37,040 nucleotides of DNA from Dehalococcoidia bacterium. GTDB taxonomy: Bacteria; Chloroflexota; Dehalococcoidia; UBA2979. Position 1 is the stretch's first letter. Every line of letters begins with the position of its first letter. Where the stretch lies: the NCBI GenBank assembly GCA_029247135.1, contig JAQWLS010000067.1, positions 1 to 37,040 on the forward strand. The letters run 5' to 3'. Below are positions 1 through 10,468 of this stretch, in pieces. The position numbers and the translations under genes were made by a program. Below the pieces are notes generated by a model. The model was given only the letters and a program-made list of their open reading frames with translations, was not told the DNA's origin and did not search any database.

Positions 1-3000
1 GCCAAATTGGTTATTCAAATCTTTGCAAGTTATCGAGTGCAGCATTTGGTTTGTATGAGCCAACGACTTTATTGAGACAAGATAGGCGAACAAACCCATC
101 TGTTTCTATCTCAACATTAATCAATCATACCGACGGTGTCATTTTATTGACGGGATGCCAACAAGGTTTGCTTAATCAAAAATTAATCAATGGTGAGACT
201 AAAGCTGCTGAGGGAATTTTACGATACTGGGTAGATTCTTTTGGATTTAATAATGTTTTTATTGAAATTCAAGATAACTTTGTATTAGGTGATTCGAATC
301 GCGCCAGACGTTTACTCAAATTATCTAACGACACTGGAATTCCTTCAGTTGCCACTGGAAATGTTCATTATCACGTTCCAAGTAGATATCGTTTACAGGA
401 TATTTTGGTTGCTATCAATCATAAGATCCGTATTGATGAGGCTGAATCGGTACGTCGACCAAATGCAGAGTTTTATTTAAGAGCTCCTAGTGAGCAAGTT
501 ATTCGTTTTTCACAATATGGGAAACATTTAACCGATAATTCGGTGTTGATTTCGGAGCGCTGCCAATTTGATTTAACTGAAGATCTTGAATACGAATTAC
601 CAACTCCAACATCGCCGAGTGAATTATCAGCACATGAATATTTATCTGAAATGTGTTTTCAAAAACTTGAAGATCGATATCGAGAGACTGAATTTTTCGC
701 GACCGCATATGAACGTTTAACTGAAGAATTGCGCTTAATTGATAAACATCAGTTATCAGGTTTTTTCCTCATATATGCAGATATTTTCGAGCTCGCAAAA
801 TCTGTGGCAAATGAAATTCAAGATTCTGATAATAAATATTCGAATCGACTTCCGATTGGTCGCGGGCGGGGATCATCTGTTGCCTCTGTGGTGTGTTATT
901 TAATTGGTTTATCTCATATTGATCCTGTACAGAACAATTTATTTTTAGGACGTTTTTTAAATGAAGAATTATATTCTTTGCCTGATATCGATCTTGATTT
1001 TCCTCGTGATATTAGAGCAGCACTCATAGAACGGATATATAGCTATTGGGGAATCGAGTATGCGGCTTTGGTGGCGACATTTTCTCGATATAAATTGCGA
1101 AGCGCTATTCGCGATGTGGGGTATGCACTTGGGTTACCTAAAAATTTACTTAGACGTCTAATAAAGCAATCAACTTTAGTTTCAAATATTGATGAGTTGG
1201 GTGAATTTATTGAGTCATCAGTTGAAGTGTCACAAAAAGATACGATTTCAAGCTGGCAACTATTATTGGATTTAGTAGAACAAATAGTTGGTTTTCCTAG
1301 ACATATGTCTCAGCATCCTGGTGGAATGGTTATTTCATCTAAACCGCTAACGAATTATGTTGCGTGTCAACCCACTGCCTGGCCTGATCGTTATATATGT
1401 CAATGGGACAAAGATTCTATCGATGATGCCCGAATGATTAAGATTGATTTACTTGGCTTAGGAATGCTTTCGGTAGTAGAAGAAACTGTGGATTTGATAA
1501 TCCAACATAAGGATCCGGATATGGATTTATCTAGGATTAATTTCGAGGATAGTGCAGTTTATGATTCTATATGTGCCGGGGATACTATTGGAATATTTCA
1601 GATTGAATCCCGTGCACAGATCGCTATGCTCCCTCGTACGAAGCCTAGAAATTTAAACGATTTGGCTATACAGGTGTCAATCGTCCGACCTGGACCGATA
1701 GTGGGCGGTGCTGTTAATCCCTATATACAAAGGCGCGAAAAGAAATTACTGTCTTCAAATTACGAACCTCCGTATGCACATCCAGATTTACGCCCTGTTT
1801 TAGCTGAAACATTAGGTGTTGTGATTTTTCAAGAACAAGTTATACAAGTGGCTCAAGCCTTAGCTGATTTTACAGCTGGTGAAGCAGATAATTTCCGTCG
1901 TACCTTAGGAAAAAAATCTGGACTAGTTGAGATTAATGCTTACCGCGAAAAATTTTTGAATGCCGCTTTAAAAAAAGGCGTTACATCACAATCTGCAATT
2001 GAGATATTTAATAACTTATTAGGATTTGCTCAGTTTGGATTTCCTAAAAGTCATGGAACTGCTTTCGCTTTATTGGCTTATCAAACAGCATGGCTTAAGC
2101 AATATTATCCAGCTGAATTCATTTGTGCACTATTTAATAATCAACCTATGGGATTTTATCCGCCGCATGTTTTAACAAATGATGCCAAACGCCACGGCAT
2201 GGTGATAAACCGTCCAGATATTAATTTCAGCAGTATTAGATGTACAGTGAGCTCTAAGACTACTGATAACTCTAATACTATCGATATTGGAATTGGTTAT
2301 GTACGAGGAATTGGTACGACTCTTGCAAGCCAAATAATTACTGAGCGTGAACGAGCTGGTCCATATAAAACACTATTTCAATTTATTCAACGTACGGCAT
2401 TACCAGTAGAAATTGTACTTAATCTGATTCAAGTAGGCGCATTTGATTCTTTTGGATTAAATCGGCGTCAATTAATTTGGCATATGGGATTATTTCAAGG
2501 GAAAGCTCTGGCAACCTATATTGATTCAAGTGGAATATCAAATCATCAATTGCAATTGTCATTTCAAGAACCAATTGCTGATGTGAATTTTGAGGACTTT
2601 AATCGATTTGAAAAAATGGTAGCGGACTATAGATTATTGAATCTTTCCCCAGATAGCCATCCAATGGAATTTTTTCGAAGTATGCAACCAAATCAATTTA
2701 TATCTAGCCGTGATCTGGCCTTGGAATCATCAACGATCTCAGTGGAGGTGATCGGTTTATTGGTATGTCGCCAGAGACCATCCACTGCAAATGGGATTGT
2801 ATTTTTATTACTTGAGGATGAATTTGGTGTGATTAATGCCTTGCTCCGACCAGCAATAGTTGATAAATACAATCTTATTATTAATACGGCTGTATTTCTT
2901 AGGATAAAAGGCACGGTGGAGAGTAATACTAGTCATGCCCGCACAATTATTGTTGACGAAATAGAACCTATGCGATTTGATATGACTGATACGAACGCAG

Positions 3001-3032
3001 CATTGAGCTTGCGAACAAAATCATGGAATTAG
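1..3032 (+). CDS. dnaE2: Error-prone DNA polymerase III alpha subunit, DnaE2/ImuC type (5' end outside window)
   Basis: Frame stays open to base 3 upstream of the listed TTG at 51 (...QIGYSNLCKLSSAAFGLYEPTTLL), so the PHP domain start is off-window. Contains PDIDLDFPRDIR, SQHPGGMVISSKPL, QWDKDSIDDARMIKIDLLGLGMLS, FNNQPMGFYPPHVLTNDAKRHG and a C-terminal OB-like VEVIGLLVCRQRPSTANGIVFLLLEDEFG, the DnaE2-type signature. Confidence 0.9.
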   Translation, partial: QIGYSNLCKLSSAAFGLYEPTTLLRQDRRTNPSVSISTLINHTDGVILLTGCQQGLLNQKLINGETKAAEGILRYWVDSFGFNNVFIEIQDNFVLGDSNRARRLLKLSNDTGIPSVATGNVHYHVPSRYRLQDILVAINHKIRIDEAESVRRPNAEFYLRAPSEQVIRFSQYGKHLTDNSVLISERCQFDLTEDLEYELPTPTSPSELSAHEYLSEMCFQKLEDRYRETEFFATAYERLTEELRLIDKHQLSGFFLIYADIFELAKSVANEIQDSDNKYSNRLPIGRGRGSSVASVVCYLIGLSHIDPVQNNLFLGRFLNEELYSLPDIDLDFPRDIRAALIERIYSYWGIEYAALVATFSRYKLRSAIRDVGYALGLPKNLLRRLIKQSTLVSNIDELGEFIESSVEVSQKDTISSWQLLLDLVEQIVGFPRHMSQHPGGMVISSKPLTNYVACQPTAWPDRYICQWDKDSIDDARMIKIDLLGLGMLSVVEETVDLIIQHKDPDMDLSRINFEDSAVYDSICAGDTIGIFQIESRAQIAMLPRTKPRNLNDLAIQVSIVRPGPIVGGAVNPYIQRREKKLLSSNYEPPYAHPDLRPVLAETLGVVIFQEQVIQVAQALADFTAGEADNFRRTLGKKSGLVEINAYREKFLNAALKKGVTSQSAIEIFNNLLGFAQFGFPKSHGTAFALLAYQTAWLKQYYPAEFICALFNNQPMGFYPPHVLTNDAKRHGMVINRPDINFSSIRCTVSSKTTDNSNTIDIGIGYVRGIGTTLASQIITERERAGPYKTLFQFIQRTALPVEIVLNLIQVGAFDSFGLNRRQLIWHMGLFQGKALATYIDSSGISNHQLQLSFQEPIADVNFEDFNRFEKMVADYRLLNLSPDSHPMEFFRSMQPNQFISSRDLALESSTISVEVIGLLVCRQRPSTANGIVFLLLEDEFGVINALLRPAIVDKYNLIINTAVFLRIKGTVESNTSHARTIIVDEIEPMRFDMTDTNAALSLRTKSWN

Positions 3033-3048
3033 TAAGCTCTGCTAGTGC

Positions 3049-4332
3049 TCACATTCGTTTTTTTGGCGGTCCGGCAAATAAGAAAAACAGCGAACCTACT
3101 ATCGGGAACATTGCGATGAACGTAAAGCCGGTTTCGTATGAACCCGCTATATCAAATAGCCAGCCTGCAATCATCGGCCCACTAAAGGATCCAGCCATAA
3201 TGAGCACGGATGACCAGCCCATAATCATTCCAAAATGTTTTCGACCGAAATATTCAGCTCGCATTGTTTGCATGAGCGGCCCCCTGATGCCCCAAGCAAC
3301 ACCATTCATGACTGCGAAAAGAATCATCATCGGGTATGAGGAATATTGGGCAAGAATTAGTAGCGCCGCACCATGCATCAGCATTGCTGTCGTGGTTAAT
3401 TTTCTTTTTCCTATTTGCTCTCCTAAATACCCAGCGATAGCTTGTCCCGGTATTTGACACGCCATCATACCTGCCGCAATACCCGCGGCCTGTACTTCAG
3501 AGAACCCTCTTCCTTCCACGAGATGCAAGGGAAGGTGGAGCATTAAAGTCGATACAACCATGACTGCAAATGCATGTCCCAACCCAATCATCCAGAATGA
3601 AGATGTTTTCATTGCATCTTGCCATGTATAAGTTGGTTCATAACGTGTCTTACTGTTTCCCGCTGGCTGACTCTCATTAACTGATGGACTCTTAGTTTCT
3701 AACCCGTCAATAGTCAGACCAAAGTCTTCTGGTCTTCGATACATCACAGATGTAAGTGGAAAAGCCAATATGAGGATGAGTACACCTGACCCGAATGAAA
3801 ATTCTCGCCAGCCGATCTCGGTAATCATGACTAAGATCACGGATCCTCCGAGAAGACCTCCGATAGAGAAACCTAGCTGTGCCATAGCTAAAGCTTTGGC
3901 TCGTTTTTGATCGAACCAACTTACGACAGCCACAGTTACTGACATGAAGCCTCCAAGACTGGATCCGATAGCAATTACTGTGAAAATCACGTAAAAATGC
4001 CAGAGTTCCGTCATTAGACTGAATGCAATAAACCCTAAGCCAAATGCAACTAAACCCCATCTTAGAATGGCACGTGGTCCATATTTATCGATCAGCCAGC
4101 CTTGGGCAGGACCTAGTAAGCCACTTTCAAATCTTGCGAGCGAAAATCCTCCAGAGAGTGCTGTCCGACTCCAACCGAGGTCCCGAGTGATAGCCAAGGC
4201 ATATGCTCCGAGAGCATGATGCATGAGTGATGCTCCGAGGAGTTGAATGATTAGCCCGGCACCTACTATGTACCAACCGTAATAAATTTTGTTTTGTGAC
4301 TCCTGCGGCTTTGGCGCGCTAAATAACTTCAC
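3049..4332 (-). CDS. MFS transporter
   Basis: 427 aa, about 12 hydrophobic segments, MFS-like architecture (YYGWYIVGAGLIIQLLG..., DKYGPRAILRWG loop). Confidence 0.85.
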   Translation of the reverse strand: MKLFSAPKPQESQNKIYYGWYIVGAGLIIQLLGASLMHHALGAYALAITRDLGWSRTALSGGFSLARFESGLLGPAQGWLIDKYGPRAILRWGLVAFGLGFIAFSLMTELWHFYVIFTVIAIGSSLGGFMSVTVAVVSWFDQKRAKALAMAQLGFSIGGLLGGSVILVMITEIGWREFSFGSGVLILILAFPLTSVMYRRPEDFGLTIDGLETKSPSVNESQPAGNSKTRYEPTYTWQDAMKTSSFWMIGLGHAFAVMVVSTLMLHLPLHLVEGRGFSEVQAAGIAAGMMACQIPGQAIAGYLGEQIGKRKLTTTAMLMHGAALLILAQYSSYPMMILFAVMNGVAWGIRGPLMQTMRAEYFGRKHFGMIMGWSSVLIMAGSFSGPMIAGWLFDIAGSYETGFTFIAMFPIVGSLFFLFAGPPKKRM

Positions 4333-4355
4333 AAAACAGCCTTAACTATTACTCT

Positions 4356-6929
4356 TTATTTACGGGCATATTCTCGACACTTTATCGCTCTACTTAAATT
4401 GTCATTTGCTTCTAAAAGCATTCGCCTGAGTAGTTGATTTTCTGGCGGAGTTATCGTGAGTAGATTGTTAGATTTTTCTAGTAAATCGTAATCAACTAGA
4501 TATCCAGGAAATAGTGAACCAAAATATGACTGTGCAAAATGATTTTCTTCCGTCTCGAAAACATGGGTAACTTCATTAAAGAATCTGTCTACGTAGGGTG
4601 TGAGAAGATCTACTTGCCTCCACCATAGAAAGCCAGACATAGCGGCAGCTGTCTGATGCAAAGAGCCATAACCAGAGTCTGCGGTAAATTTGTTCCATGC
4701 CTGTTCTTTGATTTCCTGATCAGGCACCGAAGTATTTGCTCGAAGAGCGGCTCGTTCTCCTCGGTCGGTCGGGTCGTTAGCAAGTTCTTGAGCTACCAGT
4801 GATTGCGTATTTTCAATGCCGGCTGCGATGGCACTTGTAATTACCCCCCAGCGCATATCTTGGTCCGGAGTAAATTCGTTAATAGACACTTTTCCGTTGA
4901 TAATGTCTAAGCTGTGCGCGATGTCATCGTTCGCCACAGCAAAACCAAACATGGCTCGTCCCCACAAGATTCTTTCATCAGAATTGTTCGCCACGGCCAG
5001 TTGTGAGCTAGCTAATGTAAATAATTTACGGGCTTCAGAGAGTTTGACCTCTTCCGGAACATATCGTGATACCGCTGCACTAAGCTGCTCAATAATGACT
5101 TGAATGAGCTCTAGATCGCTTTCGATTTTTACTTTTTCGGCTGCAATGTTTATGTAATCAAGTGAACTTAACTCCTGATTTCTAACCATTTCCCATAGTG
5201 ACTGCCAGATCTGCATCCTGAGCAGCGGGTCAGTGATTTTTTCCAGATGTTGCTTAACAAAGTCTAGTGATTTCGGATCCAAGGTTACTTGTAAATAGCC
5301 ATGATCCCCGAAATTCGGAAAAAGGAAATCAGCGGTGTTGTTTGAAATATTGATTTGATTTGACTGATTTGCAATTCTGATTTCATGTGTTGTGCTGATG
5401 AATGATGAGTCGATTAAATTTCCAGCTATGAGTTCAAGCGTGTGACTTCGAATTGTGGGAAAACCCTCTGGAGCTGATTGCGAGATGAGTATAAAACTTT
5501 CATTAGCTGGATCTTCAGTTCGATTAATCTGAATACTATTATGTTGCGCCGTTTCCAACCAAGAATCTGCCCAGCCCTTTAGATCTTGTTCGACACCTTC
5601 ACCAAGACTTTCAAGCCAGTCATCGAGGGTAGTATTGGAGAAAGCGTGTTTGGCCATATAACGTTGCATACCGGACTTGAAGGCCGGCATTCCTATTGTT
5701 TTAACCAGCTGCTTGATGACAGCTGCGCCTTTTCCGTATGTAATGCCATCGAAGTTTAGAAAAGTCTGATCCGTATCGCTAACCTCACCCGCAACGGGAT
5801 GGGTAGTGACCAGTTGATCCTGTCGATATGCCCAGGCTTTCATACGAGAATTGAAGGATTGCCAAGCATCGGTAAATCGTGTGTTCTCGGTGAGCGCTAA
5901 GAAACTCATATAAGATGCGAATGATTCATTAAGCCATAGATCATTCCACCATTTCATGGTCACTAGGTCGCCGAACCACATATGTGCCATTTCATGAAGA
6001 ATGACCTCGGCTCTCGTTAATCGCTGGTTATATGTGGGCGGATCTCTAAATACGAGGCGTTCCGAGTGAGTGATTGCCCCAACGTTTTCCATGGCTCCGT
6101 GATTAAATTCCGGAACAAATATTTGATCGTATTTTCCAAAAGGGTATGCAAAGTCAAAGAAGTTTTCGAAATACTCGAAGCCTTGGCAGGTGATTTCGAA
6201 TAACTCGTTTTCGTCAACATGAGGCGCGAGAGATTTTCTCGCATAGAATCCCAATGGTATTGTCTCTGAGTTCAATTTGCTTGAGCTGTAGGAACTTTCA
6301 AATTTCTGATATGGGCCTCCTACCAGAGCAAATAAATAGGTGGAGAATAGCTTTGTTCGTTCAAAATTATGTCTAGTGCGATCTCCTTCGACGTCATTTA
6401 CCGAGGTTGTTTTACTATTACCAATCAAAGTCCAGTCAGATGGACATTCAACGGAAAGTAGGTAACTTGCCTTGATGTTTGGTTGATCGAAGCAAGGGAA
6501 TAATCGGTGGGCAGAGTAGGGCTCAAAGTTCGAATAAACGTATTCCTGATTGTCTTCCGGATCGATAAACTGGTGAAAACCATCACCCGTATGATCATAT
6601 TCATTAATATACTTCAGTCGTATTGAATTTTTGCCTTCGACTAGGCCATCCTGCGGTTCGATCAGCAGTCGATGTCCATTCCACTTAGGGACAGTGACTA
6701 TGGCATCATTGAGTTCGAGTGATGTGATTTCAAATCCTGTGAAGTCTAAAAAAATCCCAGACAGGTTTTGTACTATGAATGTCGTCTCTAACGTTCCCGA
6801 ATAGGTCTTACTTGCATTTCCTGGGAGGTTTAAATCCAAACGATATTCAACATTTGATATATTCTCGCTTCGTGCGATTGCGTCTGATTCAGACAAGACA
6901 TCTTTTACGGAATTAGAACTGTCTATCAT
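4356..6929 (-). CDS. pepN: M1 family zinc aminopeptidase (aminopeptidase N)
   Basis: HGAMENVGAITH (GAMEN exopeptidase motif) and HEMAHMWFGDLVTMKWWNDLWLNESFASY (HExxH-X18-E); 857 aa with ERAP1-like C-terminal helical region. Confidence 0.93.
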   Translation of the reverse strand: MIDSSNSVKDVLSESDAIARSENISNVEYRLDLNLPGNASKTYSGTLETTFIVQNLSGIFLDFTGFEITSLELNDAIVTVPKWNGHRLLIEPQDGLVEGKNSIRLKYINEYDHTGDGFHQFIDPEDNQEYVYSNFEPYSAHRLFPCFDQPNIKASYLLSVECPSDWTLIGNSKTTSVNDVEGDRTRHNFERTKLFSTYLFALVGGPYQKFESSYSSSKLNSETIPLGFYARKSLAPHVDENELFEITCQGFEYFENFFDFAYPFGKYDQIFVPEFNHGAMENVGAITHSERLVFRDPPTYNQRLTRAEVILHEMAHMWFGDLVTMKWWNDLWLNESFASYMSFLALTENTRFTDAWQSFNSRMKAWAYRQDQLVTTHPVAGEVSDTDQTFLNFDGITYGKGAAVIKQLVKTIGMPAFKSGMQRYMAKHAFSNTTLDDWLESLGEGVEQDLKGWADSWLETAQHNSIQINRTEDPANESFILISQSAPEGFPTIRSHTLELIAGNLIDSSFISTTHEIRIANQSNQINISNNTADFLFPNFGDHGYLQVTLDPKSLDFVKQHLEKITDPLLRMQIWQSLWEMVRNQELSSLDYINIAAEKVKIESDLELIQVIIEQLSAAVSRYVPEEVKLSEARKLFTLASSQLAVANNSDERILWGRAMFGFAVANDDIAHSLDIINGKVSINEFTPDQDMRWGVITSAIAAGIENTQSLVAQELANDPTDRGERAALRANTSVPDQEIKEQAWNKFTADSGYGSLHQTAAAMSGFLWWRQVDLLTPYVDRFFNEVTHVFETEENHFAQSYFGSLFPGYLVDYDLLEKSNNLLTITPPENQLLRRMLLEANDNLSRAIKCREYARK

Positions 6930-7071
6930 TGAATTCTCCTCGGCGACTCAATTTGGGCACTGACATGAGCGTAGCGATATAGGCGGTTACGCGCTTTTGT
7001 GACAGATTAGTCGGTGTCAAGATACTCTGACTGATATATTAACGACGTGTAAAAATGGGAGATTAGTAGCA

Positions 7072-7503
7072 ATGACGACAGCTCAGGAACTTCGCAATAA
7101 GTTGGCCGAGGCGCGTGAACTTCTTCGGGCAGTTATCCGAGATAACTCTGACTATTGGGAGATGGGAGAGTCCGATAATTGGGGCCCACGTCGAATCGCG
7201 GAACATGTAATTGATAATGAAAACTACTTTGCCAACGCGGTGGCATCTGCTATGGACGCTCGTGCTGTTGAACCAACTCTGATTAATGCGGTTACCGCTG
7301 AGCTCGCGCTTGAAATCTTTGCTCAAGTCGAAGAAGATACAAATCGTGTGTACGGATACATTGAAGATGGTGATATCAAGAAACCTGCACAAATCCTTTT
7401 AGGCCAGGGATTTGAACCGACTATTGGTGGTGCAGTTGACTTTGCAATTTGGCACCTTCGTGATCACGTGAAACAGATAGAAACTTTGCCTAGAGTTGGC
7501 TAG
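7072..7503 (+). CDS. DinB-like four-helix protein
   Basis: 143 aa; helical N-terminus with WGPRRIAEHVIDNENYF and WHLRDHVKQIE; His pattern resembles the DinB/YfiT superfamily. Confidence 0.6.
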   Translation: MTTAQELRNKLAEARELLRAVIRDNSDYWEMGESDNWGPRRIAEHVIDNENYFANAVASAMDARAVEPTLINAVTAELALEIFAQVEEDTNRVYGYIEDGDIKKPAQILLGQGFEPTIGGAVDFAIWHLRDHVKQIETLPRVG

Positions 7504-7512
7504 CTTTTATCG

Positions 7513-8733
7513 TTACCAAGTATGTTCAGCCTCGTACGGTGTATACCGTGCTCGGAGCGTACGATCCCACTCTGCTAATGCTTCAGGTTTTTGTACATCG
7601 ACAAGTCCCGCTCTTTCAGCATCAGTCGCGGTGTAATAACCGAATACTAACGTCGCCAAAGTGTCTGGGGTCAAAGTAAGATCTTCTGTGCCCGCTTGAA
7701 TCGGTACAACCTCTGCCTGAGATTCGTCGGTCCGTAGCTTCCACGAACCACTGTTCCATGGGCAAAAATCATCGATTAACTTAAAGCTAATTTCACCCTG
7801 AACGTCGTACTTACGCTGCGCTAACGCATCGTTTACAGTCACTAACCTCGACATAATGCCATCTCGGCGAGATGCATTCAGCATTCTTGGTTCAACTAAC
7901 ATGTTTGCTAGCGGATCATTCGAAGGCGCATTATTCCATCGGATGTTTTGAATATTATCTATTCCGGATAACAATTTCCATAATGCTTGGTAGGCTGCTG
8001 GCGTAATGGCAAAGAAATCTGAGACATCGGCGTACTGCGTTACCCCGTTATCGGCATGTGACCCGATTCCAGAACCTGGCCCCGACGTATAAATGACGTA
8101 GCCTAGCGGCTCTCCGTATTCCTCATATGTAAAGATTGATCTCTGTCGCTCAGGCGTCGTGGGCTCTAACGGTCCTTGATCCCACATTGCCTTACCTCGG
8201 TGTACCAGTCCGTTACGATCCTCACGAAATCTTCGATAGACGTCGACAAGTAGTCCGAATTCCTCTTCAAGGTTTACTTCACGGATATTACCAGTGATTT
8301 CCATCGGATGATGGAAGTTAATGAATCGCGGTTCGATTACGTAGGAATGCCGATCATTTATAGTTCCGTAGCCGTATCGCTGATAGACCGCCATCCATGC
8401 AGGATGAAGAGCAGCAATCGCTTGTTCACCCTGTTCATGCATCTGTTCAAAATGTCTTTTCTTTACGCTACGGAGATAACCTTTACGGCGGTGGGATGGA
8501 TCGGTAGATACCATAGTTACCCCGGCGATCGGAACCGCGGGCCCATTGAATCGTATCTGCAGAGGCCATGCTCCGTACGTTGTTACTAGTTTTTCATCAA
8601 CGAAAGCGCACATGGTCCAATCGGGGTTCATTCCTGCCAAACTGTCATTGGTCATACCTAGAGCACGTGACGCCTGCCGATAAAACTCCGGAAGTTCTTC
8701 CTCGGTGGCCGGACGAAATTCAACATTAGTCAT
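7513..8733 (-). CDS. GNAT family N-acetyltransferase, Eis-like
   Basis: MTNVEFRPATEEELPEFYRQ..., VPIAGVTMVSTDPSHRRKGYLRSVKKRHFEQMHEQGE (acetyl-CoA binding motif A), SCP2-like C-terminal half. Start moved to 8733 because AAAGGAG lies just upstream. Confidence 0.85.
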   Translation of the reverse strand: MTNVEFRPATEEELPEFYRQASRALGMTNDSLAGMNPDWTMCAFVDEKLVTTYGAWPLQIRFNGPAVPIAGVTMVSTDPSHRRKGYLRSVKKRHFEQMHEQGEQAIAALHPAWMAVYQRYGYGTINDRHSYVIEPRFINFHHPMEITGNIREVNLEEEFGLLVDVYRRFREDRNGLVHRGKAMWDQGPLEPTTPERQRSIFTYEEYGEPLGYVIYTSGPGSGIGSHADNGVTQYADVSDFFAITPAAYQALWKLLSGIDNIQNIRWNNAPSNDPLANMLVEPRMLNASRRDGIMSRLVTVNDALAQRKYDVQGEISFKLIDDFCPWNSGSWKLRTDESQAEVVPIQAGTEDLTLTPDTLATLVFGYYTATDAERAGLVDVQKPEALAEWDRTLRARYTPYEAEHTW

Positions 8734-8743
8734 AAAATCTCCT

Positions 8744-9157
8744 TTAAGACGCTTCAAAGTGTAGGAGCGGAGTTCCATTTACGTCGTGCCAGTTAGCGGA
8801 CACACGCATTCCCACTCTAATTTCTTCATTACTTATTCCTTTAATGATAGAGGTCACGCGCGGACCTTCATCCAGTTCTACAACGGTTAGGTTATATGGC
8901 ACATCTTCTTGAAAAGCTGGATGAAACAAGCGGTGCATAATAACAAATGAATGAACTGACCCGTTACCAGTTGCGGGTGCCCAACTGAGGTCTGTACTTA
9001 GGCACTCTGTACAAACTTCACGTAATGGCCATAGGTAAGCTTGACATAGGTTGCAACGTTGTAAAAGGAGTACCGCGTCGGCCGCGGCATCAAAAAATGG
9101 TTGTGAAGACTCGTCAACGATAGGTGCTGGCCGAGGGATTTGATCTTGATTATTCAT
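8744..9157 (-). CDS. Zn-ribbon/OB-fold (DUF35) protein
   Basis: CNLCQAYLWPLREVCTECLS (CxxC...CxxC rubredoxin-like ribbon) followed by OB-fold; directly downstream of a thiolase-like gene, the usual DUF35 partner. Confidence 0.85.
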   Translation of the reverse strand: MNNQDQIPRPAPIVDESSQPFFDAAADAVLLLQRCNLCQAYLWPLREVCTECLSTDLSWAPATGNGSVHSFVIMHRLFHPAFQEDVPYNLTVVELDEGPRVTSIIKGISNEEIRVGMRVSANWHDVNGTPLLHFEAS

Positions 9158-9161
9158 GAAA

Positions 9162-10364
9162 TTAATTCCTCGTCCCTGCATCAGCATTTGGGCTGAGTAT
9201 TAATGTGGAATGCCAATCAAGTATTCCACCCTGCGTGGAAACCAGGACATGGTCGCGTTTTTGTACCTGTCGTTCGCCACCTTGGCCACGGGTCTGTATG
9301 ACTGCTTCTGATACAGGAGTCATTCCCCACATATAGTAACCAGATAGTTGACCACCTCCAGTGTTTGTCGGATGAGAACCACCGGGACCTAATTTCCCAT
9401 CTTCAACGAAAGCACCGCCTTCACCTTTTTCACAAAATCCGTAGTCTTCCAGTGTTACAAGAGTTGTGTAGGTATAACAATCATAAAGTTCACGAATGTC
9501 GATGTCGTTTGGCCCGACACCTGCCATTGAATAAGCAGTATCTCGCGCAATACGCGCGCCAGTATTTACTTCATTTTCGTAACCTGCTTGCCGAGGATTT
9601 CCCGGATGGCCTTGGCCCATGCCAGCGATATAAACGGGTGGTTGTTGTAGATCTCGAGCTCGGTCAGACGCCGTCACAATCACTGCCACCGCGCCATTAG
9701 AGACCAGCGTGCAATCAAGTAAATGAAATGGCTCGACAATCCACCTCGAGCCGTGATAATCATCAAGCGTCATTGGTTTTTGTTGCATTGCTGCTGGATT
9801 CATAGTTGCCCACGCACGAGTTGAGACTGCGACCGCACCCAATTGGTCCTGGGTGGTGCCGTAGAGGCCCATATGCCTCCTAGCGGCCAAAGCGTACGAA
9901 GTGTTAGCACCCGAGAAGAAACCATAAGACGCGGGTAGGCTGGCCATTCCCGTCGATCGGTTACTGATGCCACCGTAAGCTGCACCAGCTGACGTACCTG
10001 GCTTAAGTGGGTCGTCAGCAAAAACGCACACCACATGGGACGCCATTCCTGCTTGAATCGCTAATGATGCAAACTGCACCATTTGTCCGGCTGTGGACCC
10101 AGCTGCATTCATGTGGTTAAGCAATTTTAGATCTCTGAATCCTAGTGATGTTTGTAAGGGGGTTGAAATAGAATTGGTAACACCCGCATTAATGAACAGA
10201 CCATCGATATCTTCCTTTTTAAGTCCTGCATCGTCGAGAGCTCGTTTCACCGCGATACCGGCTAGCCCGGTCGCCGAGTACGAGTATTCCCGTGTCATTT
10301 CAGTCATGCCTAAGCCGACAATGGCTGCTCCACCGCTAGGATTAAAGGCTGCGCTATATTGCAT
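9162..10364 (-). CDS. Thiolase-like protein (SCP-x/Ltp2-like lipid-transfer protein family)
   Basis: GGAAIVGLGMTEMTRE..., MNAAGSTAGQMVQFASLAIQAG, IRELYDCYTYTTLVTLEDYGF, GGSHPTNTGGGQLSGYY; 400 aa, overall thiolase-fold signature. Confidence 0.85.
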   Translation of the reverse strand: MQYSAAFNPSGGAAIVGLGMTEMTREYSYSATGLAGIAVKRALDDAGLKKEDIDGLFINAGVTNSISTPLQTSLGFRDLKLLNHMNAAGSTAGQMVQFASLAIQAGMASHVVCVFADDPLKPGTSAGAAYGGISNRSTGMASLPASYGFFSGANTSYALAARRHMGLYGTTQDQLGAVAVSTRAWATMNPAAMQQKPMTLDDYHGSRWIVEPFHLLDCTLVSNGAVAVIVTASDRARDLQQPPVYIAGMGQGHPGNPRQAGYENEVNTGARIARDTAYSMAGVGPNDIDIRELYDCYTYTTLVTLEDYGFCEKGEGGAFVEDGKLGPGGSHPTNTGGGQLSGYYMWGMTPVSEAVIQTRGQGGERQVQKRDHVLVSTQGGILDWHSTLILSPNADAGTRN

Positions 10365-10456
10365 ATTCCCGTCCTTAAACTACGATCTCTCTTGAGTCCT
10401 TGCTACTGCTGATTAGTGCATTCTATCTGGTCATTCACGAAAAATCTTAGAAAGAT

Positions 10457-10462
10457 TATAAT
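10457..10462 (+). promoter_or_regulatory. Candidate -10 box (TATAAT) for moeA, with TTCACG 17 bp upstream
   Basis: TTCACG-N17-TATAAT; the ATG begins 7 nt after the -10 box, suggesting a leaderless transcript. Confidence 0.5.
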
Positions 10463-10468
10463 TGTGCT

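Noticed and set aside
3023-3457. 144-aa plus-strand ORF
   Set aside because: Antisense to the MFS transporter; Pro/Ile/Lys-rich composition typical of shadow ORFs.
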